This document shows positions 37,601-49,085 of a DNA stretch of 64,000 nt, piece by piece. The notes beneath the pieces are model-generated. The model ran no database searches and was not told where the DNA came from. It saw nothing but the letters and a program-made list of their open reading frames with translations. This DNA comes from Dipylidium caninum (taxonomy: Eukaryota; Platyhelminthes; Cestoda; Cyclophyllidea; Dipylidiidae): assembly GCA_017562135.1 (NCBI GenBank), contig QEYB01000922.1, positions 1-64,000 on the forward strand. The letters are read 5' to 3'. Both the position numbers and the translations under genes were made by a program. How positions within the stretch are numbered: the stretch's first letter is position 1; every line of letters begins with the position of its first letter.

Positions 37601-38420
37601 GATCTCTGGGCAGACAGTGAATGAGTTAGGTTGCGATTTACAAACTACTTCTGTGAACTTCTGTGGGCTGCGATTTATGAGAACACGCGAAGATACCTAG
37701 CAGTCGATGTTGTTAAATGGACCTTTTGGAGATAACGTGAGAACCTCGGCTTGTTAATCCGATAAGCCACGAGCTGTAAGGTAGAGGTCAGAGAGAGCGT
37801 GAGGGCAGAGGTCTTAGGCACGCCTGGGCGAAAGGGATCAAGGCCTCGTCGAAGAGTTTGAGGAGGGTCGAGAGTGTGTTACTTTCCCCTCAGCACTGTT
37901 TGATTTATTCTGGTCTAATGAGCGTGCTATCACCGCTTTTGCGCTCATCAATCAGTCGAAAACGATAAGGCAAACGAAGTCGAACGGGGGCAGTGTCGCT
38001 CCCGACGACTGACGTGGGGTGGGCTGTGGACTGGTGGGTGGGTGGGCGTGGTGTGGTGTGGTGTGGCGTGGCGTGGCGTGGCGTGGCGTGGGGTAAGGTG
38101 AATTCAGTTGAAACGAACTGCTTTGACAGAGTCGAAATGAATCTCACTCATTGCATTGACCACGAGCTAATGTGAGCCCAGTGGATCAGTTTTCAAGGCT
38201 GCTACCCATTCGCCTCGCCTCGCCTCACCTCACTTCCTCTCAGAGTCATCTCCTTGAAGTGGCTGTGATTGCTTCATACGTGCGTGGTTCAGTGGCGGTT
38301 AATGCCTCCAACTAATTACGTAGTTGTGGAATCAGATGAGGAGGGATTCAACTAACCAACGGATCTCGCATATTCGCTCTCCCGAATTGGGGAGATGAAG
38401 CAGTAGGTGTGAGTGGGAGG
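37600..38420. repeat. Inverted diverged copy of 28,450-29,110
   Basis: Reverse-complement similarity is clear at 37,630-37,780 ('gagaacctcggcttgttaa') and 38,280-38,350. The stretch between is more diverged and has gained the pentamer arrays at 38,046-38,094 and 38,211-38,234. Confidence 0.7.
38046..38094. repeat. (GTGGT/GTGGC)n pentanucleotide microsatellite
   Basis: About nine units that switch from GTGGT to GTGGC part-way. The array expanded inside a repeat copy, where the homologous place (near 28,716-28,740) has no array. Confidence 0.95.
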
Positions 38421-39146
38421 TTGGGTGCATGAGTAGACCCAAGGTGGCCCCAAAATGAAGGGATGGTATTTTAGTATTGTTCTCGAAGGGAGAAAAAAAA
38501 CCACGTCCAACCCATTAGTAAGTTTATTGTCGCCTGTAGAGTGCTAGTCCAAGCCAGCCTATGAAGCATTTGTGTTGGATAGATTTGGATATGGAAGACG
38601 GTTCCCCAACAACTCGTGGACGCGCACAGAATTGCTATTTTTGCTAACTGCATTGTTTTGACTCGGAGGCGCGATAGAGCCTAGTGATCAGGAAGACGAC
38701 ATAGAAGCGCGGAAGTATTACCCATCTAATGACCAGTGAGTGGTGAGTGTGGTGGAGGAAAACGGAAAAAAAGAGAGGCGAAAGTGGAAGAGGAGAGTAG
38801 AGGAGAGTAGATGATCGGAAATGTGGGGTGGAGAGGGTCAGTGAGGTGAACACAGACTTTCATCCTCCTATAACTGCACTGCCAAAAGCAACCAGCAGGA
38901 TGGCGGCCATTCATTAACGTAACAGGCTGAGTGCAAGTGTGTGGCCCACTGCCCACGACGGCAAAGGGCCGGGACTACTACTTCATTATCCAATCCCTAC
39001 AATATCACTCCCAACAAATCCATCCTTGAGGGGTTTTCTACCTATGCCTGGGCCAAGGTCTGACACCTTTCTTAACCCGCCTACTACTCACACACATCAC
39101 CTCTTATTTCTACCACCTACAGTGCCTTCATCCTGCTCTCACACGT
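38421..39146. repeat. Diverged direct copy of 32,700-33,175
   Basis: 38,640-39,130 matches 32,720-33,175 in direct orientation with many changes, and 38,490-38,740 also matches 15,380-15,600 inverted. About 210 bases equivalent to 33,175-33,385 are missing. At about 39,146 similarity to the 33-34 kb region jumps from diverged to near-identical. Confidence 0.7.
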
Positions 39147-40270
39147 TTGATAGTGGAAAGTAAAGGGTGTTTCTCTCAATCAACGACAAGCAACGTAAGA
39201 CTGCCGTTGCTTGTTAGTTCAGACAACACAGTTAAGGCACCATCTCCCTCACACTCGTGTCAGCGCGGGTGCACTTCAGCGTGCCAATATTCTGAGTGAC
39301 CTTCGTCCCCTCACTTCTTCCCTCCTTCGTCCCACCCGCTTTTATCTCATCACCCAGACTCACTAATTGAGACCGCCCACGTTACGTGTCGTTGGCGCCC
39401 ACTTTGCATCTCCATCTGCCTCCCCTCACAAACGCTCCACAGACTACCTTGTGCTTTGATTCACCAGAGATTCCAATTTCCGTTCATTCAAATGTATTAC
39501 TTAATCTACCCCAGTAAGACATATTTGAAGGCGAGGCACGCGATGTAATGTTCATTTTGAAATTCCACCTAATTTGCCGTCTGTCATGAGTTTCACTATT
39601 TTCCCCTCCTTCTCAGCTCTCCTAACGCAGGTCATGGTGGTTTTGCTGACGCACCCAATGCCACGTCAGCAATTGGAAGGCCTCGATGCGCATTGGTTTA
39701 TCGGTATCGACAAGCTGGTGACAAATCGCGAGACCACGCATGCGATCAATGAAAGGTGGAGAGCGGGGGGGGGGGGAGGGTGAGAAGCGTGTTGTGCCCT
39801 TGTCAAAATAGTGAGAGTCCAATCAGAGGGTGTGGCCACACACACAGTAGTGGTGGCGATCAGAGTGAAGTGTATGTCATATATAGCAGTAGGTATTGAA
39901 GAGATTAGAGATTGGGAAGGGGGCAAGGGGGCAAGGGGGCAAGGTGGCAGGGGCGAGAGTGAGGTTGAGGGTGAGAGTGAGGGTGAGAGTGAGGGTGACG
40001 AGCCTGAATGTGGAGGCAAGAGAGGGGGAGAGGACAGTTTGATGACGATGCCAAATCCCTCAGCCACCGAGAGAAACTCCGGTTCCTTCCTAATTTTCTA
40101 TCATCTTGGTTTTAGCGATTCCACCCTCTACCCGACGTTGACTGAATTGTTGAAAGATCTGCTGTACTCATCTTCACTCCAATCCTTCCTTCACTTACCT
40201 CCCTCGCTATTCCATGTACGCGGAATTCGTCTGCGCACCACTTGTGCACGTGATACACCCTCCATCCGCC
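39147..40270. repeat. Recombinant repeat: 33,400-34,062 joined to inverted 35,541-35,100
   Basis: 39,147-39,810 is a near-identical direct copy of 33,400-34,062. At the end of the inverted-repeat unit it continues as the reverse complement of 35,541 down to about 35,100. This is the order expected if the 1.5 kb between the inverted repeats (33,884-34,062 and 35,541-35,720) had flipped. The G-rich arrays at 39,918-39,998 are the complement of those at 35,345-35,440. Open frames over this part (39,666-40,067 minus and 39,811-40,344 plus) are low-complexity artefacts. Confidence 0.85.
39918..39998. repeat. G-rich minisatellite (GGGGGCAA then GTGAGA/GTGAGG units)
   Basis: Two adjacent arrays: about three octamer units, then about seven hexamer units. 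The strand is extremely purine-rich, with several G runs that could form a G-quadruplex. Confidence 0.85.
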
Positions 40271-40800
40271 GAATGAAGTGTACACTTTCCACTTTCAATC
40301 GTATGAAAGCAGCATTTTTCCCAAATGATCAGGAGAAGACTTGAATTGCTAACATTTGTCCTACTAATCGCCGTGACCTCCTTGCAACTCACTCGATGTG
40401 CCTAAAGTTTCATCCGGTAGAGTCTCTGCTAATTCCATTGTGGCATTCATTCTCCTCCTCTTCGAGCCAATAGTTGTCCGCGTGGTAGAAATAGCTGCTT
40501 TGGCCCAGCTACCGTTCCGAGAACAAATAAATGAAGGCAAGGTAGATGGTCGAAAGGCGTTGGACCGCGGGCAGGGCAGAGTCGGCAATCCGGGATGGAT
40601 GCACTCGTACGGAAGTAGGCCTGTAGGGATTATTTGATGACAAGGTAGCCCGAAGTCTAGGCGGATGCAGGCTTCGAGACAAACATATGCATGACTACCA
40701 TCCTCCTCATTTCAGCCTCTCCTCTCCCCTCCACTCTACTCCGCTCCACTGCTCCTCACTCCCTCCCTCCTTCCATGTCAGTTAACCGATAATGTCGCTG
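40271..40800. repeat. Repeat unit, first copy (pairs with 42,180-42,790)
   Basis: Direct, diverged match to 42,180-42,790. Landmarks in both are 'tcatccggtagagtc', 'gcagggcagagtcgg' (second copy altered) and the final CCACT-like pyrimidine stretch. No gene. Confidence 0.7.
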
Positions 40801-42179
40801 CCGCAGTGATGTCACCATCTTTCAAGAGATGTTGCTATTTCGGCCACCCTGAGAACACCCTCAGGTTACTCACACATAAGCTGCTCCTTTCGCAGACTTG
40901 TGCAAATGAAGAGAGGGTAAATGCGAAGACACATGAAGATAACACCTTTTGACGCCTGTTGAGTTGATTTGAAAAAATCCGTTGGTAACGAGATTAGCCA
41001 CACGTATGGCTGTTCCAAGTGATCTCGACTGTTTGTAGGAGCAGACGTCTCAGTCAGATACTCGCTGGAGAGCAGAGAGGTCTTGGCAGTGGAGCTAATT
41101 AAAGTAAAAGTAACATTTCAGTGCTGAGCGTCACGGAGTGTGAGGCCGATGGCTCAAGTCACTGTTGACGTACAATGGTAGAGAATGTGAGAAGTCGCAT
41201 GGGTGGATGGAATACCACTTTTCAGTTGTGTGCAATTTGACCTCCTTCCACATTCTACCAAATAAGGATGCCACTTCTTCTTCAGTCGGTGAAGAAGATT
41301 TGTTGCTCGTGGGGCGCTCCCGGTGAGTGTCTGTCTCACAAATTTAACGCTCTTCATCCACCGGACATTCGACATCCGGGGAGACCAAAGAGATTCACAT
41401 CAATTGTGTGCAGTTCTCGTGGCTCTGTGTTGAGCCTCTACACTGTCTAATGTGATGAGGTTAAATATCGGAGCCTCTCCACCAACCACTCTCATAAATT
41501 GTTTGTGTGTGTTGCACCTGCTTCAGCGTAAATCTTAATCATTTGGAAGTCACACATACGCAATAACCACATGTAATGTAGGCGAAGAGGAAGACGGAGG
41601 AGGTGGAGGTGGAGGTGAAGGTGGAGGTGGAGATGGAGGGGGTGGAAGATGCCGAGGAAGGTGTGACATCTACTTGATGGCGCGGCGATCAGCTGATTTG
41701 AATACGAGAGTACGTATGTTTGCCAGAAAGGAAGCATGTGGCAGTGGCATTCGTAAATTGTGAGATACGTGTTGAGTAGAGTCGAAGGAGGAGAGACGGC
41801 TCCTGCTCATTTCTTGTGGGTGCCGTGTACAAGGGGTTGGTTGCATTCCCGTGTGTACCATGAAAGCGAAGTAGGAGTGGCATATCAGATTACTGAGGAG
41901 AGGGAATAAATCTCTCATCGGCTTCCTTGAGTCAGGTGTTAAAATAGCTCTCTCACTCAGTGAGTACCGAGAGTGAGGTAAAAGTAGGTGGATGGAACGA
42001 ATGAGGAAAGAAATGAGGGGAAACGAGGCAATCATATCTTGTGCGATGGGTGAATATTTGCCAATTCGTGGCCATTTTAAAATTGCACAGGGGCGTGAGG
42101 GAGATCGAGCCTTATTTGTGTTGTCCCCAATCACAAGTGCAAATGATCTTCGTTTACATGACACAAGTTAAGGAATTTG
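40801..42179. other. Low-copy intergenic DNA
   Basis: No gene is recognised. A GGAGGT hexamer array lies at 41,596-41,642. A minus-strand frame of 164 codons (42,164-41,670) has no domain, signal or splice support. Confidence 0.4.
41596..41642. repeat. (GGAGGT)n microsatellite
   Basis: About seven slightly imperfect hexamers. Confidence 0.9.
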
Positions 42180-42460
42180 CCCCCACACTTTCCACTTTCG
42201 TACCTATGAAAACAGCATTTTTCTTTATTGTGCATGAGAAGACTTCAATTATCTACTTTTGCGGCACTGAACGCCACGACTCCTATGCGACTCAGCCGAT
42301 GTGCCGAAAGAATCATCCGGTAGAGTCGCTGCTACATACCTTCTGGCATTCATGCCTACCTCCTCGAGTCAATATTAGTCCTTGTGTTACAAACGAACGC
42401 ATTGGCCCAGCTACCGCATCAGGAAAAAATGGATGAAGGCAACGAAGACCGTGGAAATAT

Positions 42461-42492
42461 GTGGTGTGGTGTGGTGTGGTGTGGTGTGGTGT
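42461..42492. repeat. (GTGGT)n pentanucleotide microsatellite
   Basis: Six perfect units. The homologous position near 40,550 has none. Confidence 0.95.
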
Positions 42493-42680
42493 GCAGTTAG
42501 TAGGAATAAAGAAAGGCGTCGGATCGCGGTCAGTACAGAGTCGGTAATCCGAGGTGGATGGACTCGTACCGAAGTATGCCTGCAGGGATTGGTTGATGAC
42601 GATGTAGTACATAGCCTAGCCTTGACGCGGGCTTCGAGCCAAAGGCACACATGAATGCCATCTTGCTTATTTCAGCCTCC

Positions 42681-42716
42681 CCATTCCATTCCACTCCACT
42701 CCACTCCACTCCACTC
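42681..42716. repeat. (CCACT)n pentanucleotide microsatellite
   Basis: About six units. The opposite strand reads GGAGT-like, as at 47,066-47,140. Confidence 0.9.
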
Positions 42717-42849
42717 CTCTCCGCCCCCTCCTTCCTCCCCTTCTCCTCTTCACCTTAATCACCATGTCATTTACTCGATAATGTATTCGCATACCCACAC
42801 CATCCAGTTGATGCCCAAGTGGAAACACATCGCTTTTGGGCTACGCGTT

Positions 42850-44220
42850 TTCCGCCTATGATGAACTGTCGCCAGTTACCGTTATTTCAGATGAGGTCAG
42901 CTAACATGGTTGGACAGAGGGCCATGAGATAGGAAGCGTGTCGTTAGGACGAAAATAAAACACCTCAATTAGGTAATGCTGGGTGAAGGCCGCTCCAAAC
43001 AGAAGCAGAAAGTGAGAAATGCATTGTACCAAAGCACACGCGACTTCCTCCTCTACACTGCATCGAGAATGAGGAGGACGGATAATAGCAGACATCCCGT
43101 TAGCGACGCAGAATTCGACGCTGGGTGATTGACGATAGGTTTCGAAAACTTCTTGACACCAACAAACGGCGCATATTACAATGCAGACAATGGAAACTTC
43201 TTCTCCACGCGGAAATTGAGAGTTTTGCGGAGAGGGTGGGAGGGAAGAAGGAGAGAGGGATGCAGAGAAGAAAAGAGGGGAAAAATGAGAAAGGGAAAAT
43301 TTTGAGCTCTACGCCTGTCTTTTCATGTCCCGTGCAGAAGTGAGGATGCCCCTGGGACGGAAGTGAAGAAGCGAAATTCTGATAGACTGTGTCATAGCGT
43401 TGTGAATACCCCATCAGTGCACAGCACAAATGCACAAAGTGGGAGTTAGAAAATCCTAGTGAGGCCGCTGACAGGATTAATGTCTGCCTTCCAAGCGAAA
43501 ATCAGATGTGATGAGGGTGAGTGGGACCCTGCTTATGGGCATTTCAGAGTTTCACTAGTCACCACAATTGGCAGTCAGTAAATTCTGCTTGCCCCGTCAG
43601 AAAAGGGTCGATAGAGGGGCATACTGTACACGAATACTGAAGTAAAATGGATCGTTTGGAGAAGATAGGAAAGGAATCTCAACATCATCTACTCTAAGGG
43701 CACTCTCGAACACGCCTACTTTGGTTGTCCGGATTAGCGTTGAATGAAGCTTCGAATTATTATGTTTGTGAAGGTGAAGTTTGGTAAGGTAAATCACTCT
43801 CTGGAATTGATGGTAGGGAAGAAGGTGAAAGAGTTATTGGACTCATTTTCTATTTGTCTTGCTTGGATGCGGATGATGATTATGCGATGTTGCATGTTCC
43901 GAACTAAGTAACACTGCCTTCTTCATTGTAGTAAAGAGAAGAGGACACCAACTCGTCTCGTCACATATTACAGGAGGATGTTCAAATCTGAGGGTGTTTA
44001 GAGGGCACTGTGTGATTAGCAATAACTTCTCTTATTCATTACACCCCTTTTCTCTGCAGGCAACGCTACTATCTTGAGTAAAGTAATAGCTTAAAGTATG
44101 TGGGACAGGCGTTATGGATAAGTTTAAAAGCACAAGGTTAATTTTTTTTGGTATTATTCATTATATCCCAAAGAAACAATTTCTATTGTCATATGCAGCT
44201 CTCTGCTGACGAGGGGAATT
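42850..44220. repeat. Old diverged copy of 31,860-32,260 with an extra 1 kb inside
   Basis: 42,870-42,930 resembles 31,868-31,925, and 43,900-44,220 resembles 31,960-32,260 (shared 'caggcaacg' and 'gataagaggacat'-like segments). About 950 bases between them have no counterpart in the 32 kb copy. The similarity is weak and judged by eye. Confidence 0.45.
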
Positions 44221-47177
44221 AGACAAATATGTCTTTTTAAAGAAAAACCTGTACTTTGACAGTATTTTTTTTACAAATAATTGGTTATTGCGGAAGAGGT
44301 AATAATTGTAGGCCGTTGAAGCGTCGGGTAATATGGAAGATGTTGAAAAATGTCATATAGTATAGAAGTTCATTTTCAATTGGAGTGGAGGCTTAATAGG
44401 GTTCCCGTGCTCTATCAGGTAGTAATATTTCGTCGTGCCGACTGAGCAATGCTGGTTGTTATTCTTACGTCTGTCGTGCATGATTTCATTTTCACGGCAA
44501 TGGGATTCCGCCGCTGTTATTGTTTCGCCTCTTTGTAGGAAGAATAACGGACCATTTCATGGGCATATGACTACATACCATAATTGGCTGTCGATGGAAT
44601 TTCGGCTTATGGGGGCATCCTTTGTGGGTATTCTTACCTAACCATTTGTTTAATATTTTTCGATTATCATTCAAAATACAATTTTCGTGACAACTGACTG
44701 TTTGCTGCGAAAACAGCGGTAACCTTGTGTTTTCAAGGAAGAAACAAAGATGTGCATTGGGTCTTGCGGTTGCGTCAATTTGTACTGTCTTCCCACGAGT
44801 TCGGTTTTATTCTCCATTTATTGTACGGCTTGTTCCTGATTTAGTCTCAATTTGGCGAATAGTTGTGTATGCGTGCGGATCTGAGTCCACAGAAGACCCT
44901 AATTCCTTCACGGTATCAATATGGAACGGTGATCTTCTTCAAGGCTGGCTGACGATACGCAACATGCCAGAAACACAGTAGAGTATATCTGGCATTAGTG
45001 GAGCCCTCTCCGAATGTCCAATAAACGGTTCAATTGTTAGGATTAAGTTTGAACTGGTATAGTAAATGTAGGTGTAAATCGTACCTTTGTTTCAACTGGG
45101 TTGCACGCAAAACGACATAGAAATGGAGTAAAAATACGAAGGAAATTAACAAGGTAGGTATAAGGAATATCTTCTAAATTTATGAACCGAAATATCTAGC
45201 GCAAGTTAATCACAATTGCGAACAAATTGCAGAAAATGACAGCTTCAAAGTGATCAATATCAGAATAACAGGGCCAAAAATTCGCGAAAGGATGGCGTAT
45301 AATCCGCTATTTAGTGCAACCTGCAAGCAGAAACGTAGTGTCCACCTCACCCTATGTTGCCTTCCGTTGATGTTGTGTAATTTGAGGAGATAGAGGTAGA
45401 CGAGGTCAGGTCTTTTCCTCTGTGCCTGAAAAGCATGCGAAATGTTCACGCGATACCCTAAGCCCACCGGATAAGGAAATAAAGCGAGAGAGGAAAGTGG
45501 GGCAGATGGTAAGTAGGAGCTGCACTAGCCTCCTCGTAATATCGTTTGTTTCGATGTTTCTAGTCAGAGAATACATTAATACCGCGTGGATAGTGAAAGA
45601 ACCACAGCCACAGTGTGACCGGGTTAGAGGAAAAAAATAGTTATCTCTGTCTTCTACAACTTTTATTACCTTCACAGCCAATGTTAAATTAAAATGTGTC
45701 ACGTGGGGTTTTGCCGGACACTGCAATACTGGATGAGTACGTCTAATTGGGATCTAGTCACCAAGAAATGTGGTAGATGGTAGATGACAGAGAACTCGGT
45801 TACTTTGGCAAGAAGAGCGTTAAATGGTGCAATACTTATTTCTACTGCGAGTAATATGTCAGAAAACGTGGTTTCGCCAAACACCTCAAGGGATCTGTCG
45901 CGGTAGGCTTGCTTTAAGAACAACACACACAGTGCCTAAATGACTCACAACAAAATGTAATGTCAATCGTCTCAGACATTCTGTTCAGATTTAATGATAC
46001 CACGTAGCCGCAAAAGGCCCAATCAGCGCACTTTCATCAGCGAACAAATATATTTACTCGGATGGAATGGAGATTACGTTGTTGCATCACATTTCTTATA
46101 TATAGGGCACGCCTCCATGCTCTCTCTGCCTGACTCAGGCGGTGGGGGATAAAGCCGTCAGCCACGTGATTGTAATTTGTATTTGGTTTCAATTAATGAG
46201 CACGCTCCATCTTCAAGTGTCTCACACCTTTACTTTTTACTCTAATTTGCCACTGGCAATTGGGTAAACGCGATAGCGTTCATTCGGTGCATATTTCATG
46301 ACCACAAAGACGCCAGAGGGAGAGAACTTGAACGGTCCGCAAAAAAGCCATCGGAACCGGGAAAGCATGCTCATTTGGGTTAATGCCATCTAAGCAGAAA
46401 ACTGGCACACTCAGTCGCATATGGGTTCTTACTTCATTGATGTGAGACTCTTGCAACGGAGGTAGCTGATTTTCACAAGAATAACGGCGCTGAATTGCAC
46501 AATTCACTCCTCCGGCATCACTGCTCGCTCGCGATGACGTGACCTTGACGGAAGGAGGGACCCATCAAAAGCATACATTATCCTTGAAAATTGCGCCGAT
46601 GACCTCGACTTGTGACGCAATGATGCTGGTCACTTACGAGTACTAAGGCTGTTAAGAAAATAAGATGTGCGTGAGAAGGCACTGAAGTGCATCCCCATCA
46701 CACGGGCCTACGCTTACCTACCCCTTCCCCGTAATTTGCCATAACCGGCTGTCTCCGATTCTGCCCTCCTCCGAGGATCAATGCGGGTATCCTAAACGCC
46801 TTCGAGATATAGGACGAATGGGCGCCATGGTACATCATCAGGAAGCAGCGCAGGGGAGGGAGAGGAGGCGAGGAGCGGAGGAGGGAAAAGTTGACAAGAG
46901 GAGAAGAAAGAGACTGCATGCTTGGAGGTAAGGGCAGGGGGGGGAGAGGGAGAGAGGTGATGGTGTTCTTTTCCTAGAGTCATCACCTGCCTTCTAAATG
47001 TAAACACTTACGTTTATACAGATTCCACCGTGGAGGATGCTTGAAGGAACTACCAAGTGGAGGTTGTGGAGTAGGGTGTAATGAAGTAGATAGGAGTAGA
47101 GCGAAGTGTAGTGGAGTGGATTAGAGTGGAGTAGATTGGAATGTGGAAGTTATTGTCACCTCGGGCGAGACACCTAG
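44221..47177. other. AT-richer low-copy region upstream of the GT31 gene
   Basis: No repeat relatives were noticed, and composition is visibly more AT-rich than elsewhere. Open frames at 44,727-44,981 (plus, 84 codons) and 45,422-45,640 (plus, 72 codons, with a hydrophobic stretch around residues 37-50) have no recognised domain or phased neighbour. 47,066-47,140 holds a degenerate GGAGT/GTAGA array. It may contain exons that cannot be recognised from sequence alone. Confidence 0.4.
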
Positions 47178-47430
47178 ATGCTTCTTCTTGATCTCCGGAT
47201 TTCGAAGCTGTCTTTCTCCTTACCCCTTTCTAGGTATAACCTTATTTCCTACGGCACTCGTATCTGCATCCACATGAGACACAGGCGCCAACACATGGAA
47301 GTGACTTCCAGCTCAGCAGATGATTGGTCTTTTGAGAAGAGACTGTTTCTCACTGACCTACGCAAAGCCCCTCTCCTCTTCACGTGCGTCGTATGAGCAC
47401 ATGCATGTGCGTAATACACACTCACGGGTG

Positions 47431-47438
47431 TATAAATA
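47431..47438 (+). promoter_or_regulatory. TATA-like box of the GT31 gene
   Basis: TATAAATA lies 92 bases upstream of the ATG. The box is kept in the inverted pseudogene copy (22,113-22,120), although nearby sequence differs. Confidence 0.55.
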
Positions 47439-47529
47439 TGGTAGGGGGAAGAAAGGAATGAGAGCGGAATCGTTGACTTACACAACGCTACGACGTCAGG
47501 AACATTCGTACCCAAGCCTACATTGTTAA

Positions 47530-49085
47530 ATGACCATCGCTGGACTGTCACAGCGTTCGGTAGTGCTGCTCACCTCCGTCATCGGCATTCTCTTCCTCCT
47601 CTTCAGTTACTACCAAGCTCTCTCCTATAGGCACAGCGCACGCACTAGACTGGACAATAAGTGCAAGTGGAACGACACCATTCTACGCACCCGGGATGGG
47701 GTGTACGAAGTGCAGCTCTGCTATCGCGGTGTTGCAAAATCTCCGTCCAGCCAAGTTGAGGCGCATGCAACCATCGAGGAGGCCAAGATTCGCATTAACG
47801 GTTCGAATAGGACTCTGACCTTCGAGGAACTCGCTGCCATTCCCGACGATGAATGGTTGGGCAATTTTGACGCCACCGTGTACAACCTCTATCCCCAATC
47901 GACACAGATCAAGGAGAGCCTTCGAAGGGTAATGCGGGACCTGCCACTTCTTGAGGTGAGTATTCTCGAACGCACAGTCACTTTCGGGCACCTTGGTGCC
48001 TAGTTGAGTGGACTCCTGCCAGGCGAGACTGTGGGCGTATGATTGAGCAGGTGGGTCAGTGGGTGAATAGAGCAGGGAAGAGGCGACGATTGGGTGCGTG
48101 ATTCAGCGAGGTCGTGACTGGTTGAGCGTGATTTTGAGTTACTAGTCGCGGCCGTGCTGCTTCAGGACCCCTTTACAATCCGCGAATTCGCTTCCTCCGC
48201 GTCCCCGAGGCAGCTTGTCCTCCACTAACAGGCGAAGGGGCTATCGACGTGTCGAGAACTAGTAAACTCCCCTATGTGGTACTGGTGTACAAGTCAGGCG
48301 TGTACAACTTCGAGGCGCGTGACAACCTCCGCAGGGCATACCATTTTCCTCACGTCGATACAAACATACGCCTCGTGTTCTCCATCGGCTTGCCGCGTAC
48401 CGCTGGTGGAAACGTTTTCCAACGAGACGGTTTCAATGTCACCCTGAAGGGACGAGCCGGAAACAACCTGCTGCAACATTCAAAGCTGCCCTTTCGTACG
48501 CAAAAGTTGATCCTCCGAGAGATGGGACAACATTCAGACATCCTTCTCGGTGACTACGAGGATACATACTACAATTTGTCATTGAAACTCTTCCACACCT
48601 TCCAGTGGGCTGCTCGATTCTGTCGACCATACAATCCCACCTTCGTCTTCCTCGACGATGACTATGCTGTGAACACGCCCAAATTGGTGGAGTTTATTCG
48701 ATCGAAGACGCCGGCTGAGTTGGAGGACGTTGGCCACGGTTTCTCGTTGCCCACGAATCCGGTGCACCGAATAAAGTCTGAATACCCGCAATGGGCCTTC
48801 TCAAAGCGCGAGGTCCCCTGGCCAATGCATGTACCCGAGCACTTGGGCATCTACAGCATGTGGAGTTACCACCACGTGCACAACATGGCTCTGGCAATGC
48901 ACTTCACCAAGCCCCTGGTCATCGACGACACGTGGTTGGCGATGGTGCAGCACAAGTTGGGCCTCAACTTCACCAAACTAGACGGCATGTACTACCGGCT
49001 ATGGGGCCGAAATAGGCTTCTCAAGTGCTCGCATTTGTTTTTCGCCCCTTTCCACCAGTTTGTCCAACGCAGATGTGACATTTGA
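47530..49085 (+). CDS. GT31 beta-1,3-glycosyltransferase (galactosyltransferase / brainiac-like)
   Basis: Exon 1 is 47,530-47,955 (142 codons, ending before GTGAGT), and exon 2 is about 48,166-49,085. The product is a type II Golgi protein of about 448 residues: a short cytoplasmic tail, a membrane anchor at residues 10-31, and a stem with N-glycosylation sites (for example N48-D-T). The catalytic domain opens with the family pattern VVLVYKS ... NFEARDNLRR. The metal-binding DDD motif is at 48,654-48,662, in FVFLDDDY. Later blocks (KREVPWPMHVPEHLGIY and VIDDTW) sit where the family has the acceptor-site and acidic motifs. The family transfers UDP-sugar, usually galactose or GlcNAc, in beta-1,3 linkage; the exact donor is not predictable. 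The acceptor after 'tgcttcag' is conserved in the pseudogene copy, where it joins in phase 0. Here one base is missing just after it (about 48,171), so the frame fits only with a weaker donor at 47,960, an internal acceptor at 48,209, or if this is a sequence error. Confidence 0.85.

Larger units (their letters stand above)
42180..42790. repeat. Repeat unit, second copy (pairs with 40,271-40,800)
   Basis: Diverged direct copy that carries two pentamer arrays absent or shorter in the first copy: GTGGT at 42,461-42,492 and CCACT at 42,681-42,716. No gene. Confidence 0.7.

Noticed and set aside
39666..40344. Open frames of 133 and 177 codons on opposite strands
   Set aside because: Both depend on purine/pyrimidine-biased arrays (39,918-39,998) within a recombinant repeat, and neither has a domain.
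41670..42164. A 164-codon minus-strand frame
   Set aside because: No domain, signal, codon bias or splice context, and no paralogue elsewhere in the window.
48294..49015. Several open frames opposite or overlapping GT31 exon 2
   Set aside because: Shadows created by the GC-rich third positions of the real exon.
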